Positions 1-6,115 of a DNA stretch of 8,195 nucleotides are shown here, in pieces. The translations under genes and the position numbers were made by a program. Within the stretch, counting starts at the first letter, position 1; each line of letters begins with the position of its first letter. The notes under the pieces were generated by a model. The model did no database searches and was not told where the DNA came from. It worked only from the letters and a program-made list of their open reading frames with translations. This stretch comes from an uncultured Clostridia bacterium (lineage in GTDB: Bacteria; Bacillota; Clostridia; UBA1381). The stretch lies in contig CAKSGG010000141.1 of the NCBI GenBank assembly GCA_934454215.1, forward strand, positions 1 to 8,195, in the 5' to 3' direction.

Positions 1-383
1 AGGACAAGGATAAGGCGCTTGCCGAAAAATTCAAGACAAGAATTAATGATGATACATTAAAAATTGAAATAAAGGCACTTAAAAATGAAGAAGTTCCGGC
101 AGTTTTGCTGTTGAGCGAGGAATCAAGACGTATGCAGGAAATGTATCGTTCATACGGTCAGCAAATGGCAGGTATGGCAAATATGTTCCATGATGAATTT
201 ACGCTTGTCGTAAATAAAAACAACGAGCTTATAAAGAAGCTTGATTCTCTGCCGGCAGAGGACACTGATTTGGTTATAGACCAAGTTTATGATTTGGCAA
301 GAATCAGTCACGGTCCGCTTGCGGCGGATGCAATGACTAAATTCATTGAGCGTTCAAATATGCTGCTGAATAAGGCAATATAA
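1..383 (+). CDS. htpG: HtpG (Hsp90-family chaperone), C-terminal part
   Basis: Only the last 126 codons are present. The reading frame is open from base 3 to the TAA at 381-383, so the gene begins upstream of the window. The visible part matches the C-terminal dimerisation domain of bacterial Hsp90: an IEIKAL strand, then an EESRRMQEMYR segment in the place where other HtpG proteins have a 'DEMSTQMAKLF'-like stretch, an LVVNKNNELIKKL stretch (E. coli has 'HVLVKR' in a similar place), and a final helix ending IERSNMLLNKAI. HtpG is a cytosolic ATP-dependent dimeric chaperone. The ATPase and middle domains are not visible, so integrity cannot be judged. The call rests on recalled family patterns, not a search. 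The gene converges on the CAP-domain gene and ends 9 bases before a hairpin terminator. Confidence 0.9.
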   Translation, partial: DKDKALAEKFKTRINDDTLKIEIKALKNEEVPAVLLLSEESRRMQEMYRSYGQQMAGMANMFHDEFTLVVNKNNELIKKLDSLPAEDTDLVIDQVYDLARISHGPLAADAMTKFIERSNMLLNKAI

Positions 384-391
384 GAAAAAAT

Positions 392-422
392 GGGTTGCTG
401 CGATAACGCAGCAACCCTCTTT
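392..422 (+). terminator. Rho-independent terminator, probably bidirectional
   Basis: A perfect 11-bp stem (GGGTTGCTGCG, 392-402, with CGCAGCAACCC, 407-417) closes an ATAA loop. On the plus strand it is followed by TCTTT, a modest U-tract, and ends htpG transcripts. On the minus strand the stem is followed by ATTTTTTCTT (complement of 382-391), a better U-tract, so the same hairpin should stop transcripts of the convergent CAP-domain gene. Confidence 0.9.
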
Positions 423-442
423 GGTTCTGATTGACTTTAGAT

Positions 443-1432
443 TTATCTTGTAACAAATACCTGTGTCCAATAAACAGTTCCGTTTGAATCTTTCACAGCT
501 CCTATTCCGATTTCTTTTAAATTTTCATTTAAAATATTCGCTCTGTGTCCTGCCGAATTCATCCAGCTATTCATAACAGCTTCGGCATCAGGCTGTCCGT
601 ATGCGATATTTTCGGCAGCGGCTCTGTAAGATATTCCGTTGCTTTTGATTCTGTCAAACGGTGACTGACCGTCAGGGTTTGTGTGGCTGAAAAAGCCTCT
701 TTCTATCATATCCGCACTGTGCGCTCTTGCAATATCAGCCAAATCGTCTGCCCACAAAAGCGGATTCAGTCCGTTTTCGGCACGAGCCCGATTCACAAGC
801 TTTAAAACCTCTTGCTCCATAGCTCTTTCGGCAGTTGGTGACGGTGCTGATGTCGGTTCTGCCGTTGGCTCTTGTGTAGGAACTGCTGTAGGTTCTGCCG
901 GCGGTGCTTGTGTAGGTATTGCTGTCGGCTCTGATGTAGGCTCGGCAGACGGTACGGGCGTTACCGACGGTACTGATGTCGGAACAGCGGTAGGCAAAGC
1001 AGACGGCTTTGCATTAATTCCGCCTATTATAATTACTGCAAAATTATCAGCATCCCATTTCACATTGCATTTTAATGCCTCGCTTATCGCTCTCAGCGGT
1101 ACAAGTGTTCTGTCGTTCTGTACAAACGGCACTGCGTCAAGGGTTATACATTTTCCGTCAACCCACATTTCATTGCTGCCGACGCTGAGTGAAATTTCGG
1201 AATCGTTACCCTTTGCGCATACTGTTTTCGTATCATCGTCCCATTCAACCTCCATGCCGAAATCCTCAAAGATTTTGCGCATCGGCACAAAAGTTCTGTC
1301 ATTTTTAATAATCGGCTGACTGTCAAATGTCAGCGGATTGCCGTTGAGCGACACGTTTATATCCTTTGCGGCGTTTGCCGTTACCGAACCGAACAGCAAA
1401 GCGCATGAAAGCATAAGTACTGATTTTTTCAT
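443..1432 (-). CDS. Secreted CAP/SCP-domain protein with copper-amine-oxidase-N-like domain
   Basis: This is a 329-residue protein. Residues 1-21 look like a Sec signal peptide: MKK, a hydrophobic core and an ANA-A cleavage site. Residues about 25-137 carry two units of the copper-amine-oxidase N-terminal-like fold, each with 'NDRT(F/L)VP(M/L)R' and a following V-W-D (VEWDDD, VKWDAD). Residues about 147-202 are a Pro-Thr-Glu-rich linker. Residues about 206-329 form a YkwD-type CAP domain with HSADM (238-242), SHTNPDG (249-255), AENIAYG (273-279), SAGHRANILN (293-302) and a terminal YWTQVFV. It is likely exported and may be held at the cell wall by its N-terminal domain. Substrate and activity are unknown. 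The start at 1432 is preferred over an in-frame ATG at 1519 because it has GGAGG in front, gives a signal peptide, and the predicted promoter lies inside the longer form. The gene is monocistronic and converges on htpG. Confidence 0.9.
   Translation of the reverse strand: MKKSVLMLSCALLFGSVTANAAKDINVSLNGNPLTFDSQPIIKNDRTFVPMRKIFEDFGMEVEWDDDTKTVCAKGNDSEISLSVGSNEMWVDGKCITLDAVPFVQNDRTLVPLRAISEALKCNVKWDADNFAVIIIGGINAKPSALPTAVPTSVPSVTPVPSAEPTSEPTAIPTQAPPAEPTAVPTQEPTAEPTSAPSPTAERAMEQEVLKLVNRARAENGLNPLLWADDLADIARAHSADMIERGFFSHTNPDGQSPFDRIKSNGISYRAAAENIAYGQPDAEAVMNSWMNSAGHRANILNENLKEIGIGAVKDSNGTVYWTQVFVTR
827..994 (-). repeat. Degenerate Pro-Thr linker repeat in the CAP protein
   Basis: About 56 codons (residues 147-202) are built from imperfect four-residue units such as PTAV, PTSV, PTSE, PTAI, PTAE and PTQE. 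The DNA shows matching degenerate 12-base periodicity. Such linkers commonly separate domains of clostridial exported proteins. They are prone to length variation by replication slippage. Confidence 0.85.
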
Positions 1433-1438
1433 AAAAAT

Positions 1439-1443
1439 CCTCC
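1439..1443 (-). promoter_or_regulatory. Ribosome binding site GGAGG fixing the CAP-protein start
   Basis: On the minus strand GGAGG is followed by six bases and ATG at 1432. It decides the start in favour of the form with a signal peptide over the 29-residue longer form. Confidence 0.9.
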
Positions 1444-1507
1444 GTTTCCGTATTGCCTTATTTTCAGGCAAGAATTGTAAATTAAATTGTGAATATATCA
1501 CGAACTG

Positions 1508-1536
1508 ATTATAACGCATATTCTGCGTTTTGTAAA
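1508..1536 (-). promoter_or_regulatory. Sigma-A promoter of the CAP-protein gene
   Basis: Read on the minus strand, TTTACA (1536-1531), a 17-base spacer and a consensus TATAAT (1513-1508) predict a start near 1501 and a leader of about 69 bases. The leader holds a small hairpin (TTGCCT/AGGCAA, 1453-1471). The spacer is nearly filled by a dyad AACGCA-N5-TGCGTT (1513-1529). A second dyad TTGTAAA-N10-TTTACAA (1530-1553) overlaps the -35 box. Either could be an operator; that part is inference. Confidence 0.72.
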
Positions 1537-1565
1537 GTCAAAATTATTTACAATACAGGATATCT

Positions 1566-2840
1566 TTATCTCATGATTATTTCATGTCTGCCCGGACCGT
1601 TTGATACTATCTTAATCGGAACTTCAAGCTCTTTTTCTATAAATTCAATGTAGTTACGGCAGTTTTCGGGCAAATCCTCATATTTTGTAATACCTCTTAT
1701 ATCGGTTTTCCAGCCCGGAAGTACCTTTAAAACAGGCTTTGCTCTGTTAAGCTTGTTTGTTGTCGGGAAATCACGTACAACCTCGCCGTCAATTTCGTAG
1801 CCTATGCATACCGGAATTTCATCAAGGTATCCGAGAACATCAAGGACGGTGAACGCAACCTGCGTTGTACCCTGAACACGACAGCCGTAACGTGATGCGA
1901 CACAGTCAAACCAGCCCATACGTCTCGGTCTGCCCGTCGTTGCGCCGAATTCGCCGCCATCTCCCCCTCTTCTGCGAAGCTCATCTGCCTCGTCACCGAA
2001 TATTTCCGAAACAAACGCACCGGCTCCGACAGCAGATGAATAAGCCTTCACGACTGTGATAATGTCTTTTATTTCATACGGCGGAATACCTGCTCCGATT
2101 GCTCCGTAGCCTGCAAGAGTCGGAGATGATGTCGTAAACGGGTATATTCCGAAATCCGGGTCTTTCAGCGAGCCAAGCTGTCCTTCAAGCAAAATGCTTT
2201 TGCCCTCTTTGATTGCCTTGTGCATAAACTGCACCGAATCAATTACGTACGGTCTTATCATTTCACGGTATTCAACAAGCGTATTATAAAGCTCATCGGC
2301 GTCTATGAGCGGCTTATGATAAACATGTTCAAGAGTAAGATTTTTTACCTCCAGAACATTTTTTATTTTTTCCTTAAGCGGCTCGTCTTCAAACAGCTCC
2401 CATACCTGGAACCCTATCTTTGCAAATTTATCGGCAAAGAACGGCGCTATCCCCGACTTTGTCGAGCCAAACTTACGGTCAGAAAGTCTTTCTTCCTCAT
2501 ATTGGTCAAAAAGTCTGTGGTACGGCATAAGAACCTGCGCTCTTTCCGAAACGACAATATTCGGTTTCGGTACTCCCTTGCTTACAATATCGTCAATTTC
2601 CTTGATAAGCTGCGGAATATCAAGCGCAACGCCGTTGCCTATCATGTTTGTTACATTTTGATTAAATGAGCCCGACGGCAAAAGATGCAGTGCAAATTTT
2701 CCGTATTCGTTTACAATTGTATGACCTGCATTAGCGCCGCCCTGAAAGCGTATTACTATATCTGCGTCTGCCGCAAGCATATCGGTAATTTTTCCTTTAC
2801 CCTCATCGCCCCAGTTAGCGCCTACAATTGCTTTTACCAT
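1566..2840 (-). CDS. purA: Adenylosuccinate synthetase, variant clade
   Basis: This 424-residue enzyme joins IMP and aspartate with GTP to give adenylosuccinate, the first committed step to AMP, in the cytosol. The N-terminal GANWGDEGKGK (7-17) supplies the catalytic Asp12 and phosphate loop, and NAGHT (37-41) the catalytic His40. GATTGRPRRMGWFD (299-312) is the conserved IMP/GTP region. Length is normal for the family. Several family motifs are altered: GANWGDEGKGK where GxQWGDEGKGK is usual, GSTKSGIAP (125-133) where GTTG-x-GIGP is usual, EGQLG (219-223) for EGAQG, TVLDVL (331-336) for TKLDVL, and VSNGPGR near the end for the usual VGPxR. From memory, many gut Clostridia carry this same variant, so it is probably functional. 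It is the last gene of the purC operon, 37 bases after the membrane gene. No clear terminator follows, so read-through into the CAP gene is possible. The start at 2840 has GGAGG; the longer frame to 2951 is rejected. Confidence 0.96.
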   Translation of the reverse strand: MVKAIVGANWGDEGKGKITDMLAADADIVIRFQGGANAGHTIVNEYGKFALHLLPSGSFNQNVTNMIGNGVALDIPQLIKEIDDIVSKGVPKPNIVVSERAQVLMPYHRLFDQYEEERLSDRKFGSTKSGIAPFFADKFAKIGFQVWELFEDEPLKEKIKNVLEVKNLTLEHVYHKPLIDADELYNTLVEYREMIRPYVIDSVQFMHKAIKEGKSILLEGQLGSLKDPDFGIYPFTTSSPTLAGYGAIGAGIPPYEIKDIITVVKAYSSAVGAGAFVSEIFGDEADELRRRGGDGGEFGATTGRPRRMGWFDCVASRYGCRVQGTTQVAFTVLDVLGYLDEIPVCIGYEIDGEVVRDFPTTNKLNRAKPVLKVLPGWKTDIRGITKYEDLPENCRNYIEFIEKELEVPIKIVSNGPGRHEIIMR

Positions 2841-2847
2841 ATTAAAT

Positions 2848-2852
2848 CCTCC
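2848..2852 (-). promoter_or_regulatory. Ribosome binding site GGAGG of purA
   Basis: On the minus strand GGAGG is followed by seven bases and ATG at 2840. This matches the family N-terminus MVKAIVGANWGD and excludes the upstream in-frame ATG. Confidence 0.9.
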
Positions 2853-2877
2853 ATTCTGCCGAAGTATACGGCACAAA

Positions 2878-3399
2878 TCAAATAAATTTACTAAGTCTTG
2901 CTCTGTTATACCTCTGAACAAATACAAACTGCATATCAAAAGCCGCCGCAATAACGGACGTTATAACGAACGGAACAAATCCGTCAAGCGGTTTTGACAG
3001 CAAAATCGGCAGAAAGCTCAATACAACAATAAACTCATGCCCGATTTCAGCATTTATCATGTTGTGCATAACAGTTTCATATGAATTGTTTTTTATATTA
3101 AACAATGCTTTGTTATAGGTCGGTACATATTTTTTCCAATATTTTATTTTTATTTTTTTATAGAAATTGCTTTCGGCAGCGCTCAGCCGAAACGGCACTG
3201 AGTCCGCCGCCGTTTTGTTTTTTCTGACAAATACAACAATGTACCCTGCCGCAATTCTCATGGCAAAATGATACAGCGTTGTAAATGCTGTTACCGCAAA
3301 TGAAAAATATATGCCGTCAAGAGTTTTTTTATACAATATAACGCTCACAATTCCTAACAGGAGTGAAACCGACGTCCCCGCTGCTATAAGTTTTTTCAT
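2878..3399 (-). CDS. Small membrane protein resembling CrtO-type acyltransferases
   Basis: This 173-residue protein has about four hydrophobic segments: residues 3-23, 29-58 (a long one), 122-135 and 140-161. Between them lies a basic loop with FYKKIKIKYWKKYVPT (79-94), then NMINAEIGHEF (113-123), and the protein ends in VQRYNRARL (161-169). Together these resemble the small membrane family typified by staphylococcal CrtO (glycosyl-4,4'-diaponeurosporenoate acyltransferase). That family, as I recall it, has a 'K-W-K-x-x-x-P' segment, a conserved E-x-x-H pattern and a C-terminal QRYNR-x-RL. The match is from memory. Nothing here suggests carotenoid synthesis, so the substrate is unknown and the name should be read as family only. 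The gene starts four bases after the purB stop, with no strong Shine-Dalgarno, which suggests translational coupling; purA follows after 37 bases. An in-frame start at 3453 inside purB is possible but less likely, because the hydrophobic N-terminus begins at 3399. Confidence 0.65.
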   Translation of the reverse strand: MKKLIAAGTSVSLLLGIVSVILYKKTLDGIYFSFAVTAFTTLYHFAMRIAAGYIVVFVRKNKTAADSVPFRLSAAESNFYKKIKIKYWKKYVPTYNKALFNIKNNSYETVMHNMINAEIGHEFIVVLSFLPILLSKPLDGFVPFVITSVIAAAFDMQFVFVQRYNRARLSKFI

Positions 3400-3403
3400 C
3401 GCA

Positions 3404-4837
3404 TCAAACGTTGATTTCGACTTCCACGCCGAGTAAATCCTTATTTGACTCAAGAACGGGATTTACATATTCATTAAGAAAATCATCAACCTGCTGCGGC
3501 GCTCTGCCGACAAAGTTTTCTGGCCTCATAACAGAATCAATTTCTTCACGGCTCAACCCGAACAGCGAATCATTTGCGATAAGCTCCGCAAGATTATTGT
3601 CCTTACCCTCCATTTTAACGTTCTTCCCCGCCTCCATGGAATGTATTCTGATACGTTCATGCAGTTCCTGACGGTCACCGCCCTTTTTAACTGCGTCCAT
3701 CATGATATTTTCTGTTGCCATGAACGGAATTTCACGCATGAACTGCTGATATATAACTTTATCGTAAACAACAAGTCCGTCAACAACGTTTATATAAAGG
3801 CTGAGTATTGCGTCAACCGCAAGAAATGCCTCAGGTATTGAGATTCTCTTGTTTGCACTGTCGTCAAGCGTTCTTTCAAACCACTGCGTGGCGGCGGTTA
3901 TGGCGGGATTAAGTGCATCGACTATAACGTATCTTGCCAATGAGCCTATACGCTCACTGCGCATTGGGTTACGCTTGTATGCCATTGCCGACGAGCCTAT
4001 CTGCGACTTTTCAAACGGCTCCTCAATTTGCTTTAAGTGCTGCAATAACCTTATATCGTTTGAAAATTTATATGCACTTTGAGCAATCAGACTCAATACG
4101 TTAAGTATCTGTGAATCAAGCTTTCTCGGATATGTCTGACCGCTTACGGGAAATGAACTGTCATAGCCCATTTTTGCGGCAATCTTTCTGTCAAGCTCCT
4201 TGCATTTTTCATGGTCACCCTCAAACAGTTCCATAAAACTTGCCTGCGTTCCCGTTGTACCCTTGCAGCCGAGAAGCTTTGCTTTTGAAAGCTGATAATC
4301 AACATCTTCAAGGTCCATAAGTAAGTCTTCAAGCCACAATGTTGCTCTTTTTCCCACTGTTGTAGGCTGTGCGGGCTGAAAATGAGTAAATGCAAGCGTC
4401 GGCAGATTTTTATTTGCGTCCGCAAATTTTGCAAGCTCGCCGATAAGCGAAACAAGCTTCTTTTTAACAAGCTGCAAAGCTTCCGTCATGATAATTATGT
4501 CGGTATTATCGCCCACATAACAGCTTGTTGCACCAAGATGAATTATCCCCTTTGCTTTCGGACACTGAACGCCGTATGCGTAAACGTGCGACATAACATC
4601 ATGACGCACCTTTTTTTCACGTTCCTTTGCAACATCATAATTAATGTCATAGATATGCTCTTTCATTTCGGCAATCTGTTCGTCCGTAATATCCAGCCCA
4701 AGCTCCTTTTCACTTTCGGCAAGAGCAATCCAAAGCTTGCGCCAGGTCGAAAATTTCTTGTCTGGCGAAAAGATATACTGCATTTCCTTTGAGGCATATC
4801 TTGAATTTAACGGGCTTTCATAAGTATTTGTAGCCAT
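3404..4837 (-). CDS. purB: Adenylosuccinate lyase, eukaryote-like type
   Basis: This 477-residue enzyme cleaves fumarate from SAICAR (giving AICAR) and from adenylosuccinate (giving AMP). It belongs to the fumarase/aspartase superfamily, which acts as a homotetramer in the cytosol. Visible motifs are RHDVMSH (78-84), GATSCYVGDNTD (102-113), THFQPAQPTTVGKR (151-164) with the likely general-acid His152, KGTTGTQASF (192-201), and the superfamily signature GSSAMAYKRNP (281-291) on the mobile loop with the catalytic serine. The sequence recalls animal ADSL in long stretches (see findings) more than short B. subtilis PurB proteins of about 430 residues. The gene is second in the operon, 14 bases after purC. 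Its ribosome site GGGAGG (4843-4848) lies within that gap. No defects are seen. Confidence 0.97.
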   Translation of the reverse strand: MATNTYESPLNSRYASKEMQYIFSPDKKFSTWRKLWIALAESEKELGLDITDEQIAEMKEHIYDINYDVAKEREKKVRHDVMSHVYAYGVQCPKAKGIIHLGATSCYVGDNTDIIIMTEALQLVKKKLVSLIGELAKFADANKNLPTLAFTHFQPAQPTTVGKRATLWLEDLLMDLEDVDYQLSKAKLLGCKGTTGTQASFMELFEGDHEKCKELDRKIAAKMGYDSSFPVSGQTYPRKLDSQILNVLSLIAQSAYKFSNDIRLLQHLKQIEEPFEKSQIGSSAMAYKRNPMRSERIGSLARYVIVDALNPAITAATQWFERTLDDSANKRISIPEAFLAVDAILSLYINVVDGLVVYDKVIYQQFMREIPFMATENIMMDAVKKGGDRQELHERIRIHSMEAGKNVKMEGKDNNLAELIANDSLFGLSREEIDSVMRPENFVGRAPQQVDDFLNEYVNPVLESNKDLLGVEVEINV

Positions 4838-4851
4838 TTGCGCCTCCCGAA

Positions 4852-5559
4852 TTATAAACCAAGTCTTTTGAATACTTCTTCGTATGCTTCCTCAACATTA
4901 CCCAAATCACGTCTGAAACGGTCTTTGTCAAGCTTTTCATGAGTATCAGCGTCCCACAGACGGCAGGTATCGGGTGAAATCTCATCCGCAAGAATAATCT
5001 GTCCGTCGGGTGTTTTGCCAAATTCAATCTTGAAGTCTACAAGCTCAATATTAACGCTTGCAAAATACGCTTTCAAAACGTCGTTTACCTTAAATGTCAA
5101 ATCAGCAATTGTATCAAGGTCTTCTTTTGTTGCAGCGCCTATAGCGATAATCTGATAATCGTTTATCATCGGGTCGCCCAAAGCGTCGTCCTTAAGGCAA
5201 TATTCAAGAGTTGTGCAGTTAAGCTTTTTGCCCTCTTCAACGCCGAAACGCTTTGAAAATGAGCCTGCCGCTATATTTCTTATAATAACCTCAAGCGGAA
5301 CGATAGAAACTTTTTTAACAACCGTTTCTCTGTCTGAAATTTCCTCCACGAAATGAGTCGGAATACCGTTTTTCTCCATAATTTTCATAAGGAAGTTAGA
5401 CATTTTATTATTAACAACACCCTTGCCCGAAATCTGTCCTTTTTTCAGTCCGTTGAATGCTGTAGCGTCGTCCTTATAATCTACGATATAAAGGTTTTCA
5501 TCATCTGTTTTGTAAACCTTTTTCGCCTTACCCTCATAAAGCATTTCTCTTTTTTCCAT
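4852..5559 (-). CDS. purC: SAICAR synthetase
   Basis: This 235-residue protein has the usual length for bacterial PurC. It ligates aspartate to CAIR with ATP to give SAICAR in IMP synthesis. Motifs are the N-terminal LYEGKAKKVY (7-16), the first signature VIIRNIAAGSFSKRFG (91-106), the second signature LVDFKIEFG (173-181), and ADEISPDTCRLWD (191-203). The start at 5559 gives the usual MEK-x-EMLYEGKAKK N-terminus. The ribosome site is only moderate (AAAGGGA at 5569-5575, a long spacing of 9 bases). It is the first gene of the purC-purB-membrane gene-purA operon and is transcribed from the promoter at 5616-5644. No purine riboswitch or PurR-type box was recognised in the leader of about 50 bases. 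Confidence 0.97.
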   Translation of the reverse strand: MEKREMLYEGKAKKVYKTDDENLYIVDYKDDATAFNGLKKGQISGKGVVNNKMSNFLMKIMEKNGIPTHFVEEISDRETVVKKVSIVPLEVIIRNIAAGSFSKRFGVEEGKKLNCTTLEYCLKDDALGDPMINDYQIIAIGAATKEDLDTIADLTFKVNDVLKAYFASVNIELVDFKIEFGKTPDGQIILADEISPDTCRLWDADTHEKLDKDRFRRDLGNVEEAYEEVFKRLGL

Positions 5560-5615
5560 GTTTCTTCGTCCCTTTCAAATTTATTAAATTATGACCAAAA
5601 AAATCATACAAAGAT

Positions 5616-5644
5616 ATTATATACTAAAATTAACCTAAAATCAA
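5616..5644 (-). promoter_or_regulatory. Sigma-A promoter of the purC operon
   Basis: On the minus strand TTGATT (5644-5639), a 17-base spacer and TATAAT (5621-5616) predict a start near 5609. The region is AT-rich. This promoter is divergent from that of the small Cys gene, with the two -35 boxes about 42 bases apart. Confidence 0.75.
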
Positions 5645-5686
5645 GCATTATTATAAAATTTTTACTGAAAAACATCACAATTTATA

Positions 5687-5715
5687 TTTACATAAGGGCA
5701 AAAATATGATATAAT
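5687..5715 (+). promoter_or_regulatory. Extended -10 sigma-A promoter of the small Cys gene
   Basis: TTTACA (5687-5692), a 17-base spacer and TATAAT (5710-5715), with TG one base upstream of the -10 (5707-5708), form a near-ideal promoter. A 15-base dyad TATGAT-ATA-ATCATA (5705-5719) is centred on the -10 box and could be a repressor site; that is inference. Confidence 0.8.
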
Positions 5716-5739
5716 CATACAAAAGAAAGGGGTTTTTGT

Positions 5740-5955
5740 ATGTCAATATACAGCGACGAAATACCGAAAATATGCTCATTTTGTACATTTTCGGATAAAT
5801 CCGGCGATGATTTTGTTTATTGCCGCAAAAAAATGAAAAATATGGATATAACTGCCGAAGCGTGCAGATATTATAAATATAATATTTTAAAAAGAACCGT
5901 AAGACGTAAAAAACAGTTTAATGTAAATCTTGACCCGAAGGATTTTGAGATATAA
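5740..5955 (+). CDS. Small four-cysteine protein of unknown function
   Basis: This 71-residue protein has a strong ribosome site (AAAGGGG, 5726-5732, seven bases before ATG) and its own promoter, so it is very likely expressed. Cysteines lie at 12, 15, 28 and 42, as CSFC, then YCRKK, then ACRYYKYN. The C-x2-C plus C plus C pattern suggests a bound zinc ion or possibly an iron-sulfur cluster. The second half is basic (KRTVRRKK, 51-58) and the tail acidic (DPKDFEI). There is no signal peptide or membrane segment, so it is probably cytosolic. From memory, small clostridial hypothetical proteins of about 60-70 residues share the 'PK-x-C-x2-C' start and the 'C-x2-YKY-x2-LKR' part; no function is known to me. 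Nucleic-acid binding is one possibility given the basic stretch. It lies divergent to purC and upstream of lysS on the same strand. Confidence 0.82.
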   Translation: MSIYSDEIPKICSFCTFSDKSGDDFVYCRKKMKNMDITAEACRYYKYNILKRTVRRKKQFNVNLDPKDFEI

Positions 5956-5985
5956 AGGCGGATTTTTGAAATAACCGCTTAAACT
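5956..5985 (+). terminator. Weak possible terminator after the small Cys gene
   Basis: A 6-bp stem including one G-U pair (AGGCGG, 5956-5961, with CCGCTT, 5975-5980) has a 13-base loop and a poor T-tract (AAACTTTT). It may be only partly effective, leaving read-through to lysS possible. Confidence 0.25.
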
Positions 5986-6049
5986 TTTGGTATAATACGG
6001 CTTTTATTCTACTTTTTTTATAAAAATAAATAATTTTTTTAAATAAATC

Positions 6050-6078
6050 TTGCAAAAATAACTATTATATTATATAAT
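6050..6078 (+). promoter_or_regulatory. Probable promoter of lysS with AT-rich upstream tract
   Basis: TTGCAA (6050-6055), a 17-base spacer and TATAAT (6073-6078) predict a start near 6085 and a leader of about 30 bases. That is too short for a T-box. Bases 6010-6049 are almost purely A/T with runs of seven T, like an UP element. A second TATAAT at 6081-6086 and another at 5991-5996 (with TTGAAA, but a 19-base spacer) are weaker alternatives. Confidence 0.65.
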
Positions 6079-6115
6079 GTTATAATGATTACCATACAGA
6101 AAGGAAGAAATACAG

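Noticed and set aside
827..994. Regular repeats that might suggest a CRISPR array
   Set aside because: They are degenerate 12-base units without spacers, in frame in a coding region.
681..1319. A 212-residue open frame on the plus strand, rich in Gly-Val-Ser-Ala
   Set aside because: It lies opposite the CAP-protein gene and its odd composition (GADVGSAVG-like) is the reverse reading of the Pro-Thr linker. It has no ribosome site or domain.
1441..1457. Lipoprotein signal in the CAP protein (Cys10)
   Set aside because: The cysteine lies only nine residues in, inside the hydrophobic core and without a proper lipobox; an ANA-A signal-peptidase I site fits better.
1433..1519. A 29-residue N-terminal extension of the CAP protein
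   Set aside because: The predicted -10 box lies within it, it has no ribosome site, and it would hide the signal peptide.
2220..2669. A 149-residue plus-strand frame over purA
   Set aside because: It is antisense to purA and has no ribosome site or recognisable domain.
2841..2951. A longer purA frame beginning at 2951
   Set aside because: GGAGG and the family N-terminus both place the start at 2840; the extension overlaps the upstream gene.
4144..4470. A 108-residue frame on the minus strand inside purB
   Set aside because: It is a shifted frame within a well-supported gene and has no family features.
5560..5615. Purine riboswitch or PurR box before purC
   Set aside because: The leader is only about 50 bases and AT-rich, with no recognisable aptamer and no CGAA/TTCG-type PurR site.
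5956..6115. T-box leader before lysS
   Set aside because: The gap is 160 bases, the best promoter leaves about 30 bases of leader, and no specifier loop or T-box sequence was seen.
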